The notes: a model not told the origin generated them from the sequence alone. 64,000 nucleotides of DNA from Polytrichum commune (GCA_950295325.1 OX485807.1:3910501-3974500); one strand, 5' to 3'; shown: positions 45,944-57,148, counted from the stretch's first letter. A program made the numbers and translations.

Positions 45944-46827
45944 GAGCGCCCAGGACGCCAAGTTCTAACGTCCACCAGTCGGATGCCAGGAGAGGGATAG
46001 GGCAGAAGAATGCACAATTTTGGATCAATGTAGCAACGCACTATGCTAGACACAAACACAAACACAAACACAAACCACGCCACGCACCAGCTCCCTGGAG
46101 CTCCATGAATTTTTTCCTTTATACCTGCAACTTGGGGTTTTGACGACGGTTATGGGACCATGAGCTTTTGACCACCCTGATCTGCAGTCACTAAAAGACT
46201 GCAGATTTGTTTTGTGGGTTTTACAGCTGAAATTTTAAGAATTTGGGGGCATGTTATATACCGTTGGAAAGGTATTGAAAATATCTTTCCAGCGGTATAT
46301 AACATGCCCCCAAAGTCTTGAAATTGCAGCTGGAAAACCAAGAAAACAAATCTGCAGTCTTTAAGAACCCATTTCAAGATGGTTTAGGTAGGACGACTCA
46401 AACATTAGACCATGTTGTTGTGGTCCATATATTAATGGGTGATAATAGAAAGTCTCAAATTAACTCATATAGTGATATTAGTGTAATGTTTTATTTCGTG
46501 ATTGATGAAAATCTAGTATGATTAGTGAATTAGTTAATTAGTGAATTAGTTAACGAGGGATTTTAGTATATTTCCGGGCGGAGAACCGAAAGGGATCGGG
46601 TAGGGAATCGGGCAACACATCGGGCACGGAATCGGTATCCGGGCAAGGCATCGGGCAAGGCTAATGGAATCGGGCAAGGGGGTAATACCGGGCGGGGGCC
46701 GGCCTCGAAGAGGGGCATGTACCCGAGCTAGTGGGCTCCAACAATATGTCGGGTAAACCCACACTATGCCCGGGGTGCCACCGGTGCAATTATGCCCGGG
46801 GCGGTGCCCGGTCTAGTGGGGATGCTC
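45944..46827. mobile_element. Deleted, non-autonomous Harbinger element (884 bp)
   Basis: The ends are GAGCGCCCAGGACGCC and GGTCTAGTGGGGATGCTC with TTA duplications (45941-45943, 46828-46830). The left 130 bp match the start of the element at 10729, including part of its ORF1 (GGAGAGGGATAGGGCA, then ACGCACTATGC). The right 270 bp match its GC-rich right end (CGGGCAAGG repeats). The middle is replaced by a hairpin-forming sequence and AT-rich DNA. It depends on a transposase such as that at 15954-17282. Confidence 0.85.
46195..46361. repeat. Hairpin-forming inverted repeat, ~77-bp arms
   Basis: The left arm 46195-46271 and right arm about 46284-46361 are near-complementary (for example GGGGGCATGTTATATACCG against CGGTATATAACATGCCCCC, and AAGACTGCAGATTTGTTTT at the outer ends) with a 12-base loop. 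Small mismatches and one-base bulges give it a microRNA-precursor look. It lies inside the deleted Harbinger element. Confidence 0.8.
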
Positions 46828-49800
46828 TTATGGCTTAGCTCCTATGGCGCACAACCCCAATTAGTTGATGGAGCCGACATTAGGGTTGATCCTTCACACG
46901 GGTCAATGTAATTGGCCGCTTTCGACCTCTCAGCAGTGAATTGGTTATCTCTTAAACTCAACCAATTCATGTCTATGGGTAATCTTCCTGGACCCTAAAC
47001 CTATGGAGTGGATATACCCTCTTGGACAACCAGGTCATCTATGATGGGTACTCTTCCTGAATTCTCAACCCTCAATTGGCTATTTCTCAAACTCATCTAG
47101 CTCAACTGTAATGGTTCATCTTCCTGAACTCTAAACCTTCCATTACATCTTTCTCACACGTAACCAGTGCATCGTGACTCGTAATATTCCTGTACTCTGT
47201 GACGGCCATTATCCCCTACAATGTCGGGTAATATTCCTACACTCTAAACCTTCAATTGGTTATTTCTCGCACTATTTCAGTTTTGCGTGATGGGTAATCT
47301 TCCTGGGCTCTCAACATCCAGGTTGTTATTTCTTTCACTCAACCAATTCACGTGTGACGGGTAGTTTTTTTGTACTCTGAACCCTTAGATGGCCATTTCT
47401 CACACTCAACCAGCTTGAACATCGTGATTGGTAATCTTCCTGAACTCTGAAGTTGCTCGTCCATGCTCTTGACTGCGTGTATGATTCATAAGGGCAGTAA
47501 CTGGTTGCAATGTGGCTGCTCAAGCTCAGTGGGTAGTCGCATATGTGTGCACCTGGAGATTCCTTGATTGTGGAATGTGGTTGTGTAGCCGAGGATACGC
47601 AACCAACTCGGGCACGGAATCAGACGGCGATCAGAAGAACAGTGATGGGATTGAAACATCACATCCACTACCAACACATAAGGGAGGGGGGAGCACTGCC
47701 TTGAAGAAACGTGTGGAGCTAGATGCGCAAGGGCAGCCTTTTGGCGCCATGAAGGTTGTCTTGTACACCGACATCAAGAAGTATGCAAAGGACCTGGATC
47801 CCACGACGGGATGGGAAGGCCAGCCACGGCACGAGAGGAAGCGATTATTCAAACGCCTATACACAGGTAAGGTTTGCACATCAATTTTTTGGCATGCATG
47901 TGTCGCGTTAATTTGCGATGTGAAACCCGAATCTGACATTTTAAGTGCAACCAAACATCATTCTGGACATGAGCAACAGGGTGTATGTCTATGTAGGCAG
48001 GCATGACATTCTCGCTGACGTCAGGGTGGACATGTATTTAGCACAGAGTGTCATGCTGACAATCTGTGAGTGGATGCCGAACAGGACGTCCGTGCATTTT
48101 TGTGGACATGTGTACTGAAACGCTCGACAATCGCTATCGACGTCCATAGGGACGTCGATGATATCAATTTTCTCTCTTGTGGTGACATATTGGTTTGTAC
48201 CCTTTCTAACATGGGTGTAGTGTGGGCACCCAGTGTTGGTCGCTTGTGAAGTGAATGTGATGGCATTGACGTGTGTGTCCGGTATGCAGACTGGGAGATG
48301 TGCGGGCATTGTGACAAAGTGTGCGAGAAGTGGATGCGGCCTATTATAACAAAGGTACTCATCAACACCCGGTGGAGGTTAAACCAGCTCATAGACAACA
48401 ATGCGGGTAAACCAGCCGATGTGGATGCATAGCATTGGAAAACACTTGTAGGTATGCGCGCCACCGAGGCTGCGCATTTGAAGTCTCAGCACATGCGCTC
48501 AATTTCAAAAGGGAAAGGATCGACCACAGCTCAACTGAAAGCTATTGAAAGGGAGGTCGTCTCCCGTCTGGTAAGAGTGCCACTATGTCTATGTTGACAT
48601 GGCTGACAATGTTGCAATTCTCTTTATAAATCTGTGATGGCCCTTATCCCCTACAATGTCAATGTCGACAACAGATGTCATCCAACACGTTTACTTAGAC
48701 ATCCAATGAGCCGGCAATGTAACTCTAGTTGTTTGAGTTGATGTTCGATGTTAATCATGGCACTTCCAAAGGCGTCACGGGACCTACACCTGTTGGAACG
48801 CATTGTTGTCGACGTCCCCTTTCATCCGTAATGACTTTAATGTGCCATGCAGGCGATGTTGAAGAACAGGGCACCGTACGATGCGGAGGTTGACGCCGAG
48901 GTTGCCAAAGAGTACCAACGCATACAGGAGGAAAAGCGCCGAGCGCGTCCCGATCATGGCTCGGAAATGGAGTCGATGCGCACTCGGGTGACGGATTTGG
49001 AGGGCAGCGTCACACGCCTTGGAGAGAATGTGGCAGCCTCAAACAAGCGCATGGAGGACATGATGCGAATGATTCTTCAGAATCAGAGTCAGAAACATCC
49101 GACTAACATTGATATCATGACGGAGCCTTCATCGTCTACAAAGATGCTCGATATTTCGGCATTGACGTCAACGACGGAGGATCTGGTGATGGTGGCACAG
49201 AAACAAGCTCCCACCCCAGTTATCAGCGCGGTGGGCGGTGCGGACATGCGTGTGGCGTCCGCGATTCCTGTCCCGAGCGACGTCTCCGAGGATGCTGCGA
49301 CTGATGCAGTCACAGACGTAGAAGCAGTGTCTCCCAGCTCTGAAACCATTATCGCGTCTATAATTGAGGACATTCTCGAAGTGCCGAAAAAAACGACACA
49401 GACACCTGTAATTGATGACCCTGTAGAACCCACCAACGAGGAAGTGCCAGTGCAAGCTATGGAGGACGTCGAGGAAGGACACCCTGAGATATCCGGCAAT
49501 GCGGACGTACCTGAAGAGATTGTATCTCTGGATCAGGTAACATCAAGTAACACCCACCCATATTAGACATACTGGAAACCCTCTCATCGTCGTTTAAAAA
49601 ATTATACCTTCATGTATTTGTCTGGCATGTTCTTCGTGGTGTCATTGAGGATGTCAACATGTACATTAGGCTGGACGTTTGCCTTGACAGTTTGAATTAT
49701 CGCAGAACAGAACGACCATAATTTGAAACTTCCGAGTACTAATGCGGAATGCTATTACATGATGAGGTGCCCGTACCGGAGGAGTCAGGTGGCCGACCCC

Positions 49801-50100
49801 GCCGTGCGGGTAGAAGCGCACAAGCAAAATCCTCAATGGCCAAACTCGGTGCACCAAAAGCGGTTGGTTTGCCTAAACCTCCCCAAAATCTTGCGAAGGT
49901 GAGGGAACTAGTGTTTGCATGCCTACATTGCTTGCATGATTGCAGGAGGAGTGTGGAGCACTCGAATATAGTCACGTCGTTCGTGTGAGTCCATTTCATG
50001 TTCGGATGATCATTAATGTAATTCATGCGGTTTTGTGAATGGTGGTGGAATGGGGCAGGTGAGGACTAGTACGAAGGCACAGACACAAAAGAAGAAATGA

Positions 50101-51135
50101 GTGGACGTTCTCAATAACGACGCGGCTCTCCATTCGAGTGCTCATGAATTATCCACTTAGTCGTGGAGGTGTAGACTCGCGACTATAGACATGGATGCCT
50201 CGATCATGGACAATATTTAAGTTTTTGGGCAACTAGCGATTGATGTGTAAATGCAGCCTCTTGGTTGCAATATGTTGTATCAATGAAAACTTTGCATTTA
50301 CGGAATTGGAAAGCATTGGTGTACATTTGTTCTACGCGTTCTTTGTGTCTGTTCCGACTGTCTGGTGGAACAGTTGACGTCAGTGTTTGTTCTCGTAGAT
50401 GGCATAAGTGACGTGCATCTGACATTTGGTCCTGCTAATAGCCAAACAACTTGATGTCAGTAATGTGTTTGAGAATTTGAGGCAATCAGCCACGTCAAGG
50501 TGGGCTAAGCTTGAAAACGACATCATCACTCCCAAACAAGCTGTGGTTTTGGCCAGAGGACATCCCCATAATTTGTAATGCCCCATTTGATGTCACACAT
50601 AACATCCCACTGTCAAAAAGGATATCCAAGAAAACTAAAAGTCACCCCGAAAACACCCAAAAAATACATGCATACGTCGAGGAAAATGTCTCATGTGATA
50701 TTTTCGTGTCGCAGAGGACGTCGGTAACAACACACATCGCCACGTAATGCAATGTCCACGTCAGCAACAGCGAATGCCACGTCAGTTTTTAATCGCATTC
50801 CACGTCATCTCAAGAGGGTCCACGAGGCCATCCACGTCACCGAGGGGGCGGAAAAAAAAGCGTGCCGACGTGGCACTGCCCGCAAAAAACATGCTTGCGT
50901 GGCATGCCGGTGGCGTCCACGTGTCTTCACGTGGACACTATGGAACACCATGTTTTATGTGACGTCACATAAAAACGTGCTGAAATTCCCCATGTTTTCG
51001 CATGTCCACGACGCGTTTTTCTCCTGTCTGACATGACGGATTTTAGGTGACGTCCAAGAGAAGAACCTCCATGTCAAAGTGAACGCGCACTCCCGTTTTT
51101 TTTTATGTCACAAAAAACAAGATTTTCTTATAGTG
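50101..51135. repeat. CACTA right non-coding end with subterminal CCACGTC/GACGTC repeats
   Basis: From about 50740 on, CCACGTC, GACGTGG and TGACGTC motifs recur many times in both orientations up to the terminal inverted repeat. This is denser and more GC-rich than the left end. No gene is seen after the TGA of the second CACTA gene. Confidence 0.6.
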
Positions 51136-51138
51136 CGT

Positions 51139-51473
51139 GGTAAACTTCTCTTAAGACTTTTTATTTTACGTTTGTCAACAATAAAACAAGCACCGGTCTC
51201 ATAGGACGCTCCCTCTTTACCGTGCAAATAAGATCTCAAGAAACTTTGCAAATCATCCACTGATGGTATAATCAATGAGAACGCTCCATAAACTTTGGAG
51301 TTCACATCTAACACATCACTGAGTAGGAGTAACGGAGTTGGCAAAATAATGTATGTATTCAAAATATCAGACACGATTACATTGAATTGCTTATTGACTA
51401 AGCCCTGGATCACTTCCAAAGCATCACTAGGCAAATCAAAAACACCCTCCGAAACTTGAACATGTCTTGACAC
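51139..51473 (-). pseudogene. Gypsy gag-pol linker and protease N-terminal side
   Basis: Minus-strand frame beginning CQDM/MSRHVQVSEGVFDLPSD and continuing KEGASYETGACFIVDKRK up to the CACTA insertion, where it joins in frame to the pol segment at 37781. It is in a different frame from gag (51533-52699), so a shift or frameshift element lies between them. Confidence 0.6.
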
Positions 51474-51532
51474 TAGCCCACTGCCTAAGTGTCGGACTTG
51501 TGAAAAAGCTTCTTGCCTTTCTTTGTAGGTTG

Positions 51533-52699
51533 CTACTCAGCACTTTTCTTGCCATCAGGACAATCTCTAGCCAAGTGTCCTTCTTTGTGACTTTGAAAAC
51601 AAAGACCATCATTTTTGTTAGTGCTTCTTGCCGAAGGGGCCTCCCCTTTACCATGCTTATTCTTCTTGTAAAAGGCGGAAGAGCGGCCTTCAGAGCGGCG
51701 AGACTTGTTGTCTCTAATCGGCCCTATGTGGCCATTGGTCTTGACAACCGGTGCATCAAAATGAGACTTATCATTGTCCCGTCCTTTTGCATCTTGTGTG
51801 TACGTAGCGTCTATAGTCACTGCATAATTGATGAGACGTTTGATGTCCTCCCATGGCCCACCATCGCCCTTAGGATCCACCAAGACCTTCTTGCGGATAT
51901 CCTCCTTGAGCCCTGATATGAATCTCTCAATCTTATCTCCCCGGGAGACAGGATTTTTTGTAATGTGTGAGCACAACTGCTGAAACTCATTTGCATAGTC
52001 CTCAACAGAACCTTTATGTTTAAGAACACGAAGCTTGTTCCGGGCTACCAATTCCTGATTGACACTGCCATAAGTAGTGAGTAATGTATCATAGAAGTTA
52101 TCCCAGAGCTGCGGATCTTTCTTATCCGCTGCCAGCTCCAATGCAAGCATATCCCAATGTTGTGACACATTGGTTTCTAGATATGTTGACGCAATTGTGA
52201 CCCACTCCTCAGGAGCAATCTGACGTGCAACCAAGAACTTTTTCATCTGGTTGAGCCAAGCTAGAATGGTAAATTTGGACTTATCCTTGAACCGTTCCGG
52301 CTTGCCAGCAGCTGTGGTGGACTTAGAACGGTCCCCCTCATTATACTTCTTCAAGAGTTGGACCTGGCATTCCAATGCTTCCAAGCGATTGGAATGCGTG
52401 TTCACAATCGAGAAGGTTATTTCACCTTGCTGCTCTATACGCTGAAATTGACTTAAGTCATCAATCAATTTCCCATTGCAGTAATCCTGAATAGCTTGGA
52501 CCACCAAACTACGGATACTTGCATCACTCGGTGAAGAGGATGTGCCAATCGGGAAAACCTGGGGAGGACTATCCTCCCGTGACGGTCCAGAAGTGTCCAT
52601 ATCCTCGATGGCCATAACATAAACACACAAAATACAATGCCAAAAATTTGCGGGACTGCTCACGCGGTCCTGTACAATAAAAACCAAAACAATAGACAA
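51533..52699 (-). pseudogene. Gypsy gag (capsid/nucleocapsid)
   Basis: Uninterrupted 388-codon minus-strand frame, probably starting at an internal Met (MAIEDMDTSG, residue 29) rather than the first. Capsid-type retrotransposon gag region: WLNQMKKFLVARQI, WDNFYDTLL, VEDYANEFQQLCSHI and FISGLKEDIR. The nucleocapsid knuckle reads CFQSHKEGHLARDC, so the second zinc ligand Cys is Ser. It would form virus-like particles in the cytoplasm, but with a crippled knuckle RNA packaging is doubtful. Confidence 0.85.
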
Positions 52700-52808
52700 A
52701 ACAATTCTACCCCCCAGTAGCTTTCCCCAACAAAAAAAATAACCTCGTGACTGAGAGCCATAGTTTTCAGATTTTAACCACGAGTAAACAACCTACTCAG
52801 AAATCTTG

Positions 52809-53177
52809 CCCCAAAATTTCGACCCGATCCGATTTTCTGCCTAGGAGTTATAAATTTTTTCGTATGCTGCTCTCAGAAGAACTTCAGAATAGGATAGCTT
52901 CCTCTGACTTTCTCGAAATGACCTTAAATTTTAACTGTGACTAGAGAGACTAAACACAAATCATCTCACCAAATTTCGAGCCTATCCTATTTTCTGTCTA
53001 GGAGTTATACCCTTTTTCGTATGCTACTCTCAGAAGAACTTCAGAATAGGATAGCTTCCTCTGACTTTCTTGAAATGACCTGAAATTTTAACTGTGACTA
53101 GAGAAACTAAACACAAATCATCTCACCAAATTTCGAGCCTATCCTATTTTCTGTCTAGGAGTTATACCCTTTTTCGT
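52809..53177. repeat. 157-bp tandem duplication in the gypsy leader
   Basis: TAGGAGTTATA recurs at 52843, 53000 and 53157 (period 157) with CAGAAGAACTTCAGAATAGG at 52874 and 53031. About 2.3 copies between the gag start and the primer site. Confidence 0.85.
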
Positions 53178-53499
53178 GCATAAATCTACCCAGGTTTCAG
53201 AATACTATAACTCCACCCCACTGACTTAAAACATCTTCAGATTTTAGCAGTGATCACTAAAACCAATTATTTATGACCCCCTAAAATGAGAACCACAGGA
53301 GACGACGTAGCTCTCCTGTGCGATGCTCACTGCCCAGGCAGCAGGCTGCCTCCCTCTGCTAGGCCAGAAGGAGACGAGACGAGACGAGGCGAGACGCGAC
53401 CCCCCAGGATCGCAACACCCTCCAGAAAAATTACCAGCATAACAATTACACAGCGGAAGTTAATAGAAACCCAAATGAAAACAAGGTACAAGAGCGCCG

Positions 53500-53511
53500 G
53501 CTCTTATACCA
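53500..53511 (-). other. Gypsy primer-binding site (initiator tRNA-Met type)
   Basis: One base inside the 5' LTR the minus strand reads TGGTATAAGAGC, a single mismatch from TGGTATCAGAGC, the site complementary to plant initiator tRNA-Met. It fixes the element's orientation. Confidence 0.85.
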
Positions 53512-53512
53512 A

Positions 53513-53873
53513 TGTAACGTTCTCAAAAATTATGAGATTCAAGAGGCATGTTCCACCCAACCTTAGAGCTTATATACAAGTACCACTGGCAGTTGAGGCC
53601 ACCTCCAACTAGTAGTTAAGTGGTAGTTAAATATATATTAACGAGCTCTCCCCCATGCCTTTAGGATATCTCTAAGTGCAGTTAAATAGTGGTCTCTACT
53701 TACGTGGGAGAACTACGTGTAGAACCACAGTCATCAACTAGTAGTTAACTCCCTTTACCTTTAGGACTGCTAGAGCACTCAGGGTAGCGCCTCTAGTTTT
53801 ATAGTAAAGGAGTCCCAGTTGAATGAGAGGTTGTAAATAAATATAAAACAATAAATATGTAATACACGTTACA
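53513..53873 (-). repeat. 5' LTR of the gypsy element
   Basis: 361 bp, six transitions different from 31519-31879 and otherwise identical. It should carry the promoter for the minus-strand transcript. Confidence 0.95.
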
Positions 53874-54244
53874 TCCTAGGACACATTTTTATTTTATTTT
53901 ATTTTATTTGGGGGGGGGGGGAGCCATGCCCAATACACTAGCACCGCCTATGTATGTGTGTTAGAGACCTTTAAAACCTATATCCATGCACTTTGACATG
54001 AGCATGGTCATGTTAGAGTGCTCGTGAAATAGCAACCCCCTACATGATTGTAAATTATTAAAGTGAAGATTCTTTATCTCTTTAAATGATGACATAGACC
54101 TTGAGTCCCAATTGTTTTGAATATCAAACTTAGAAAATATTTGTGAGTGTTGTTGTTGTTTATTTTTTATTTATTTCATTTTATGTTTGGTTTGGTGTGA
54201 CACAAATTGATACAAATTGAAACAAATTCAATTGCAAGAAAAAA

Positions 54245-55515
54245 ACAAAAAAAAAACAACCACCTCATAAAAACTGCGAGCCAAGGGGACTCAAGAAATA
54301 ATGCCCATCCGGAGCCTACCTTCCAAGTAAGCACTAAATTGCTACGAGTAACAATGAGGCCTTTGACACACCAAACCTTATCAAACTCTCAAAGAGCATC
54401 CTATAAGCAATGTTTGGAGTTTGTTCCAAGTCCTAGAGGGTTTGTTGCCACTCAAGTCTACTATAGGCAAGCAAAGAGTCCCACACAACTTGGTGGGTTT
54501 TCTCCACTCACCATTGGATAGCATTAAAACCAAGTCATTTTGTTGACACGAGATGATCCACTAGAGGCCACTTCTCAAGAAAGGTTTCAGTGATTTGCTA
54601 AGAGGTCGATCAAAGAGGAATTGCATCATTGAAAACGATACTCAAGGACCAAGGTTACCTCTTTTGGCAAAGAGTTGCCAAACATGTTGAGCCAACATGT
54701 AACTAGAGAACAATTGCTCCACTGATTCCACCTACTATTGGCCATAATGGGGACAACTCTTGTCAATCGCCGTTGAAATTTGTTTGCACCATTTTTTTAT
54801 TGCCGCCACCTTGTGAATAATTGACCAATTGAAAGGAGAGTTGCTTCCTTATTTGCCTTGTACTTATGCCAAATGAATTTCCAACTTGAAGAAGTGGAGG
54901 GAGAAAATTCATTCTGCCATTTCTCAGGGATTGATTTCTTAAGAGCTTCTTGAGCAGTAACCCACTTCCTGCCAAGCTTGGCCAAGTACGCTAGGAAGGG
55001 CATAACCTTAGGCCACCACCAACGTGTTGGGTCAAAGAAAAGTTGATTCAACTTTCCAAAGAACATGGTGAATTGGATCCAAGCACTTTCACGCGACAAT
55101 CTATCCACCCTAACACGTGACATCCACCTTGGGAAAGCCATGGGCAGAGCCGCATTCTGCGCATTCGGTTTCACTTTAGTAAAAGTTAAGTATTGCGACC
55201 CAATCGTAGACTTAGGGAAGGTACCCATGAATAATGTACTAAATTGCACCGGACCAAGTATATATTTTTTTAACGCAACTTGCACTAACCACCCACTTAG
55301 GCATCTTGACATCAAAATTTATGTACAAACCAACCCATTTTTGAGAAGTGGGTTGAGCATTTTGTCACGGAAGGGTCCATGGAACTCCAACAACTTGACC
55401 CAAAAATAATAATAAATCTTTGAAAGGGAGAATTTAGTTTGAGCCTCCTCACATCCCAAAAATTAATGTATGCTAGGATCCCAAATATCATGGAAATATT
55501 GCAAACCTCAACCAA
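54245..55515 (-). pseudogene. LINE-type (non-LTR) retroelement C-terminal remnant
   Basis: Minus-strand frame 55315-54797 includes WWWPKVMPFLAYLAKLGRKW, VTAQEALKKSIPEKWQNEF and SWKFIWHK, followed, with frame changes, by a zinc-binding zf-RVT-like segment (CPHYG, then VESVEQLF and AQHVWQLFAKRG) and a further coding-like piece near 54480-54350. This is the region after reverse transcriptase in plant L1-type elements. No RT core, endonuclease or poly(A) tail was found, so it is a truncated relic. 53874-54244 and 55516-55860 hold nothing recognised except a 12-base G run at 53910-53921. Confidence 0.5.
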
Positions 55516-55860
55516 AGGTTAATGTGATGTTTTTATGTTGCAGTGTACGCAACAATGTTTGTGGTAATGTTGGAATATAACTCAATGAGGATGGTAGTTA
55601 ATGTTCACAAGCTTAGTTAGTGATTGCAGTGACATTCACATCCAAAATTTGATCCAGATTTACATAAAATTAAAATAGAAATATTATATCTAATAACTAT
55701 ATGGTGTAGAAAAATCCATGTTTAGCCATTTGTAATATTGGCAGGGTCTTGAAAATACCTAGTCTTTAAAAAATACATAATCTAAGAGTGCTAGAAATCT
55801 CTCTAAAAAGACATAATACCCCTCCAACAATCATCCCATTATTGCACGTGACCCCTTAAA

Positions 55861-57148
55861 GGAGGACGCTAAACACCCCCCCACGAACTTCTAGGGATTC
55901 CATATTCGGGCGGGGGCAGCCCTCCCACGAAATTTCTGGCCCCGCCCGGATTTTTTCCAAACCCGCCCGAAAATAGCTGCCCGCCCCGCCCGAAAACGAA
56001 AAAAACATTGCTCTTCCATTCTTGAAGGCCGCTTGACTACAAATCCCATATTGAGTGCACTTCACCTTCAAGGTCTCAAATCCAATATATATGTGCACTT
56101 CCACCTAGTAAATAAGGCATTAAATGGGATTTCATTCCGGAAGTGAAACCATCAACCAAGAATGTAATTAACTTGGAAGTCAAAAAATTAGAAAATCCTC
56201 ATCAACATTGAGGTTATAATTTTTATGACTTACCATTTGAAATTGTCTTCGTCATTCTTAAATGACACTTAAATTTAGTGTGCTGATGTCGTATGTATAT
56301 TTTATAATATTTTAGATAATTCTGGCTACTTTCAAGAATATTCATACGCACTTATTCTAATTAAGTGTGATTTAATGTAATTATGTCTAATTAATTCTGA
56401 TTAATCCTAATTAATCCCAAATAAATCAGAAAGTATTCTTTCCAAATTAAGTAAGACTAATTAATCCTAAAATTTAATTACTGGAATTAACTCCAATTAA
56501 GTCCAATCAATTTCAGTAATTACAATACTCAATTTTTATATCCAGTAAGCCTAATTAACCCTAATATTTAATTAATGGAATTAACTCCAATTAAATCAGG
56601 TAATTAAAATAATTTATTAATTAGTTCCATTAAGTATATTTTATAAATAAGTGCGTATGAATATTCTTGAAAGTAGCCAGAATTATCTAAAATATTATAA
56701 AATATACATACGACATCAGCACACTAATTTAAGTGTCATTTAAGAATGACGAAGACAATTTCAAATGGTAAGTCATAAAAATTATAACCTCAATGTTGAT
56801 GAGGATTTTCTAATTTTTTGACTTCCAAGTTAATTACATTCTTGGTTGATGGTTTCACTTCCGGAATGAAATCCCATTTAATGCCTTATTTACTAGGTGG
56901 AAGTGCACATATATATTGGATTTGAGACCTTGAAGGTGAAGTGCACTCAATATGGGATTTGTAGTCAAGCGGCCTTCAAGAATGGAAGAGCAATGTTTTT
57001 TTCGTTTTCGGGCGGGGCGGGCAGCTATTTTCGGGCGGGTTTGGAAAAAGTCCGGGCGGGGCCAGAAATTTCGTGGGAGGGCTGCCCCCGCCCGAATATG
57101 GAATCCCTAGAAGTTCGTGGGGGGGGGGGGGGGTGTTTAGCGTCCTCC
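55861..57148. mobile_element. Foldback Mutator-like MITE, copy 2
   Basis: 1288 bp with a perfect 9-bp duplication CCCCTTAAA (55852-55860, 57149-57157). Arms begin GGAGGACGCTAAACACCCCCC and are near-identical inverted repeats of at least 430 bp, converging on an AT-rich centre at about 56270-56740. Arms share ATTCTTGAAGGC and CCAATATATATGTGCACTTCC-type blocks with the element at 8075-9254. No transposase; mirrored open frames in the arms are not genes. Confidence 0.88.

Larger units (their letters stand above)
44749..50100 (+). pseudogene. Second CACTA gene (TNPA/Ptta-like), eight exons, one internal stop
   Basis: Exons 44749-45045, 45426-45646, 47589-47866, 48290-48570, 48853-49536, 49767-49898, 49946-49984 and 50059-50100 all join in phase (1974 bp, 658 codons with the TGA stop). 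The only defect is TAG at 48430-48432 (CAG origin possible). The N-terminus is basic (AHRRRRSR, PPARRRR). The middle has VELDAQGQPFGAMKVVLYTD and then CGHCDKVCEKWMRP, HWKTLVGMRATEAAHLKSQH and ISKGKGST, resembling the plant Ptta/En/Spm transposase-24 family. A coiled-coil-like, Glu-rich segment (EYQRIQEEKRRA) and an acidic tail follow. In En/Spm the equivalent protein binds subterminal repeats. Intron 2 (45647-47588) hosts the deleted Harbinger element. The family call is moderate; the exon model is strong. Confidence 0.7.
37782..51135. mobile_element. CACTA (En/Spm) transposon, 13.35 kb, inserted in gypsy pol
   Basis: The ends are CACTATAAGAAA (37782) and TTTCTTATAGTG (51135) with the 3-bp duplication CGT on both sides (37779-37781, 51136-51138), the CACTA signature. 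It carries a TNP2-type transposase gene (minus) and a second, TNPA-like gene (plus) that diverge from about 44.1-44.7 kb, the usual two-gene CACTA plan. Joining the gypsy sequence across the site restores one pol frame (SLPRFKLVHQFES), confirming the boundaries. Subterminal regions are full of GACGTC/GATGTC-type repeats. It contains a solo LTR (40947-41918) and a deleted Harbinger element (45944-46827). Confidence 0.95.
31519..53873 (-). mobile_element. Ty3/gypsy chromovirus with nested elements, 22.4 kb in total
   Basis: Two 361-bp LTRs (31519-31879, 53513-53873) are flanked by the 5-bp duplication TCCTA (31514-31518, 53874-53878). The element reads on the minus strand: 5' LTR on the right, primer site, gag, protease, RT, RNase H, integrase with chromodomain, purine tract, 3' LTR on the left. 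Removing the CACTA element (37782-51135) and an insertion at about 32682-34753 leaves about 6.9 kb, a normal chromovirus size. Gene order and the C-terminal chromodomain define it as a chromovirus. Frames carry stops and shifts, so it is inactive. Confidence 0.95.

Noticed and set aside
49089-49499. Minus-strand 136-residue frame
   Set aside because: Shadow of exon 5 of the second CACTA gene, whose splice phases fit on the plus strand.
53286-53612. 108-residue plus-strand frame across the 5' LTR border
   Set aside because: It overlaps the primer-binding site and LTR in antisense and has no motif.
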